Part shown: one piece after another, positions 5,446 to 7,377 of the stretch
Position numbering within the stretch: the first letter of the stretch is position 1
Layout of the letters: every line of letters starts with the position of its first letter
Assembly (NCBI GenBank): GCA_017431185.1
Contig: JAFRLP010000228.1
Span: forward strand, 1-7,377
Direction: 5' to 3'
DNA length: 7,377 nt
DNA from: Victivallales bacterium
GTDB lineage: Bacteria > Verrucomicrobiota > Lentisphaeria > Oligosphaerales > Oligosphaeraceae
Notes under the pieces: generated by a model
The model's input: the letters and a program-made list of their open reading frames with translations, nothing else
Databases searched by the model: none
What the model was told of the DNA's origin: nothing
Position numbers and translations under genes: made by a program

Positions 5446-5568
5446 GATGCCCCCGTAGCCTGGTGGCCGTCCGAAGTCACCGCCATGGAAGAGGGAAAAT
5501 CCGCAGTCAAGGCAGTAGTTTTGCAATTACCCCTTATATTAGAGTGTCGTGACGCACTGGAGTTTTTC
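5446..5568. other. Gap between prepilin-like gene 2 and the DUF4838 gene
   Basis: 123 nt. A weak imperfect hairpin (5462-5467 with 5476-5481) lies just after the stop but has no T-run. AAAATCCGCAG (5496-5506) and the box GTTTTGCAATTAC (5518-5530) follow. An in-frame ATG at 5485 would add 28 residues to the DUF4838 protein but has no ribosome site and would hide the signal peptide. Confidence 0.5.
5518..5530 (+). promoter_or_regulatory. Shared upstream box, copy 3
   Basis: GTTTTGCAATTAC, identical over 13 nt to copy 1 (1784-1796, minus strand) and 12 of 13 to copy 2 (1916-1928). It lies 38 nt ahead of the GTG of the DUF4838 gene. A/T-rich TATATTAG follows at 5535-5542, too close to TTGCAA for a standard sigma-70 pair. 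It may be a regulator site or an unusual promoter. Confidence 0.45.
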
Positions 5569-7377
5569 GTGGACCAGATCAGAAGGATTATCACAGCGCT
5601 TTTCCTCCTCGCCAGCACAGGATGCCTGGTGCGCAATGCCGCCGCCAACTCGCATCGCCTGGTCTCCGACGGGAGGACGGATTACGCAATCACCCTTCCA
5701 GCCGACGCCATTTCCGCCGAAAGGACTGCCGCCCGTGAACTTCAGTTGCACCTGAAGAAGATGACGGGAGTGGACTTTGGCGTACACCCTGCCTCCAGGC
5801 ACGGCGGCGGTCCGAGGATTGCCGTGGGATTCCAGGAAGGCCTGCCGACAGAACTGACCGAAGCCAAATATCCTGGCCTCGGACCAGAGGAAGTAGTCAT
5901 TGACAGCGCAGGGGAGACAATCCTCCTGGCCGGAGGGCGTCCCCGCGGAGCACTCTATGCGACCTACGAATTTCTGGAGAGGCTGGGCGTGCGCTGGTAC
6001 ACGCCCCAGGAGACATTCGTCCCCAGCCGTTCGGAACTCACTGTGGAAGTGAGTCCGGAGCGCTACACATCGCCCTTCCGCTCTCGCACCAACGTGCCGG
6101 GCAACAGTCCGACAGGCGAATGGTGCGCCAGAAACCGCATGAACTCGCTTCTCGAATGGGGAAATCCAGGGAAAGAATATGGAGGCGGAGTGTGCCAGGG
6201 CCCCGACATGCACACGCTTTGGCGGCTTATGCGCCCCGATGTCTTCCTGAAGCACCCCGAATGGGCCGCCATGGTGGACGGCAAACGGCAGACACGCCAC
6301 GCCAACAACCACTGGGGCGCCTGTCTCTCCAATCTCGCGCTCCAGGATTTCATCGTGGCACGGACGATGGAGTGGCTGCGGAAACACCCCGACGTCACGG
6401 ATGTCTGGTTCGGGCAGAACGACGGCTCGCCCTATTGCACCTGCAGAGACTGCCAGGCATTCTATGACTCGCACGGCGGGGTTCCCTCCTCCGTCATCTG
6501 CCTCATCCTCAACAGGCTGGCCGACGCGGTGGCCACCGAATTCCCCCGGGTGCGCGTGAAGACGCTCGCCTACTCCTGGAGCCTTGCCCCACCCGCCAAC
6601 ATCACGCTTCGCGACAATGTCACCGTCATGCTCTGCGCCTCCTTCAGCCATTTCTCCGAACTCGGCGAGGACGAGGACACCCGGAACTTCCTTTCCCATG
6701 TGGCGGAATGGAAAAAGGTGGCGGGCGACTTCGAGGCTTACCTCTACTCCCATCCATCCGACGAATACTGGTTCCCTGCGGCCTGCCTCTATAACCAGGC
6801 ACGGAACATACGGCGTGTCCGCGACCTGGGAATCCAGTGCATACACCAGGAACTATTCAGTTCCAGGTTCGGAGGCGAGTTTGTCCACCTGTTCGCCTGG
6901 CTCAACACACGGATGATGTGGCGTCCCGACTCCGATGTGGAGGAACTGGTGCAGGACTTTTGCAGGGGCTATTACGGCGAGGCGGCAGACGAGGTGCTCC
7001 ATGCCGTTCACCGCACCGAGCAGAGCCATGCGGGCGGCTGGCGCCCTCCCCGCGAAAACGCGGGATATGTTCCTGGGTACCTGGAGCCGTCCGTCATCCA
7101 GGATGTTCTTCCGAGGCTTCAGGCAGCGTATGACAGCAAACGCGCCCCCAACCTGAAGCGTCGCCTGGGGCTCGCGCTCCTGCCCTATCTGTGGGGGGAC
7201 TATTGGATGAACTTCCGCGGGGCCGGCAAGGTCGATGAAACGACAGGGCTGTGGGGAGTGCCCTTCGCCAACCGCGAAAGGTGCGCGGTGGAGGGTGCGC
7301 TCATCCGGACACTCATGCTTGAGAACGGCGTGAACGCGCTGCAACTCAACGGCGGCGCCTTTGACGCGCGCCTCCTC
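5569..7377 (+). CDS. Secreted DUF4838 protein (alpha-glucuronidase-like N-terminal domain), partial at the right edge
   Basis: 603 codons visible, no stop. A GTG start at 5569 is chosen because TGGAG lies 6 nt upstream and it yields a normal signal peptide: QIRR, hydrophobic 7-16, then a small-residue region with possible cleavage after NAAA. A GH67-N-like domain follows (about 30-160), with AGGRPRGALYATYEFLERLG (121-140) and VRWYTP (141-146). The DUF4838 domain (about 165-470) holds DVWFGQNDG (278-286), the Cys cluster CTCRDC (290-295) and the end segment LNTRMMWRP...CRGYYGEAADEV. Members sit in polysaccharide-use loci and are assumed to act on glycans outside the cytoplasm, but no activity is established. 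The rest (after about 470) probably starts a further domain. A lipobox is unlikely: TGC is preceded by Ser at -3. It follows prepilin-like gene 2 by 123 nt, repeating the pilin-then-exported-protein order at 2003-2983. Confidence 0.87.
   Translation, partial: MDQIRRIITALFLLASTGCLVRNAAANSHRLVSDGRTDYAITLPADAISAERTAARELQLHLKKMTGVDFGVHPASRHGGGPRIAVGFQEGLPTELTEAKYPGLGPEEVVIDSAGETILLAGGRPRGALYATYEFLERLGVRWYTPQETFVPSRSELTVEVSPERYTSPFRSRTNVPGNSPTGEWCARNRMNSLLEWGNPGKEYGGGVCQGPDMHTLWRLMRPDVFLKHPEWAAMVDGKRQTRHANNHWGACLSNLALQDFIVARTMEWLRKHPDVTDVWFGQNDGSPYCTCRDCQAFYDSHGGVPSSVICLILNRLADAVATEFPRVRVKTLAYSWSLAPPANITLRDNVTVMLCASFSHFSELGEDEDTRNFLSHVAEWKKVAGDFEAYLYSHPSDEYWFPAACLYNQARNIRRVRDLGIQCIHQELFSSRFGGEFVHLFAWLNTRMMWRPDSDVEELVQDFCRGYYGEAADEVLHAVHRTEQSHAGGWRPPRENAGYVPGYLEPSVIQDVLPRLQAAYDSKRAPNLKRRLGLALLPYLWGDYWMNFRGAGKVDETTGLWGVPFANRERCAVEGALIRTLMLENGVNALQLNGGAFDARLL

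Noticed and set aside
5610..5625. Lipoprotein signal in the DUF4838 protein
   Set aside because: STGC lacks the aliphatic residue needed at -3; an ordinary signal-peptidase I site a few residues later fits better.
5539..6846. 435-codon open frame on the minus strand
   Set aside because: It lies opposite the DUF4838 gene, which has clear family motifs throughout. The minus frame has no recognisable domain and arises from the high GC of the coding strand.

Overview
The window looks like a piece of a Lentisphaerota genome of the Victivallis type, or a close relative in the Planctomycetota-Verrucomicrobiota-Chlamydiota superphylum. The grounds are two single-pass prepilin-like proteins with the Lentisphaerota-style leader (FTL(I/V)ELLVVIAII...MLLPALS.AR) and C-terminal H-Xn-DG motif, a secreted DUF4838 protein, and an AraC regulator of the type common in carbohydrate-use loci of that phylum. 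The assignment rests on family recognition only.

Layout. Minus strand, 1-751: most of a threonine-phosphate decarboxylase (cobD/cobC type), running off the left edge. Minus strand, 779-1561: an AraC-family regulator, 27 nt upstream of cobD and in the same orientation. 1562-2002: a divergent intergenic region with candidate promoters, a GC-rich hairpin cluster and two copies of a short box, GTTTTGCAATTRC. Plus strand, 2003-2773: prepilin-like protein 1. Three nt later (2777-2983) comes a short secreted ORF that looks like the broken N-terminus of an alkaline-phosphatase-superfamily phosphodiesterase. 2984-3312 is noncoding but structured: four tandem copies of a 23-bp repeat, then a 159-bp nested inverted repeat. 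Plus strand, 3313-4587: an AAA_14/DUF4143 ATPase. 4588-4824: three units of a GC-rich hairpin repeat, then a strong promoter whose start site is covered by a near-perfect 20-bp palindrome of LacI type. Plus strand, 4825-5445: prepilin-like protein 2. Plus strand, 5569-7377: a secreted DUF4838 protein running off the right edge.

How it fits together. Twice in this window a prepilin-like gene is followed on the same strand by a gene for an exported protein (pilin 1 plus the phosphodiesterase-like fragment; pilin 2 plus the DUF4838 protein). Each lies near a plausible carbohydrate-responsive control element (a divergent AraC gene, a LacI-type operator). This suggests repeated modules for glycan capture or breakdown. 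The ATPase, its upstream repeats and the downstream hairpin repeats lie between the two modules, right where the phosphodiesterase-like gene breaks off, and may be an inserted accessory unit. The best candidates for something undescribed are the structured noncoding block at 3013-3266 ahead of the ATPase, and the box shared by three upstream regions.
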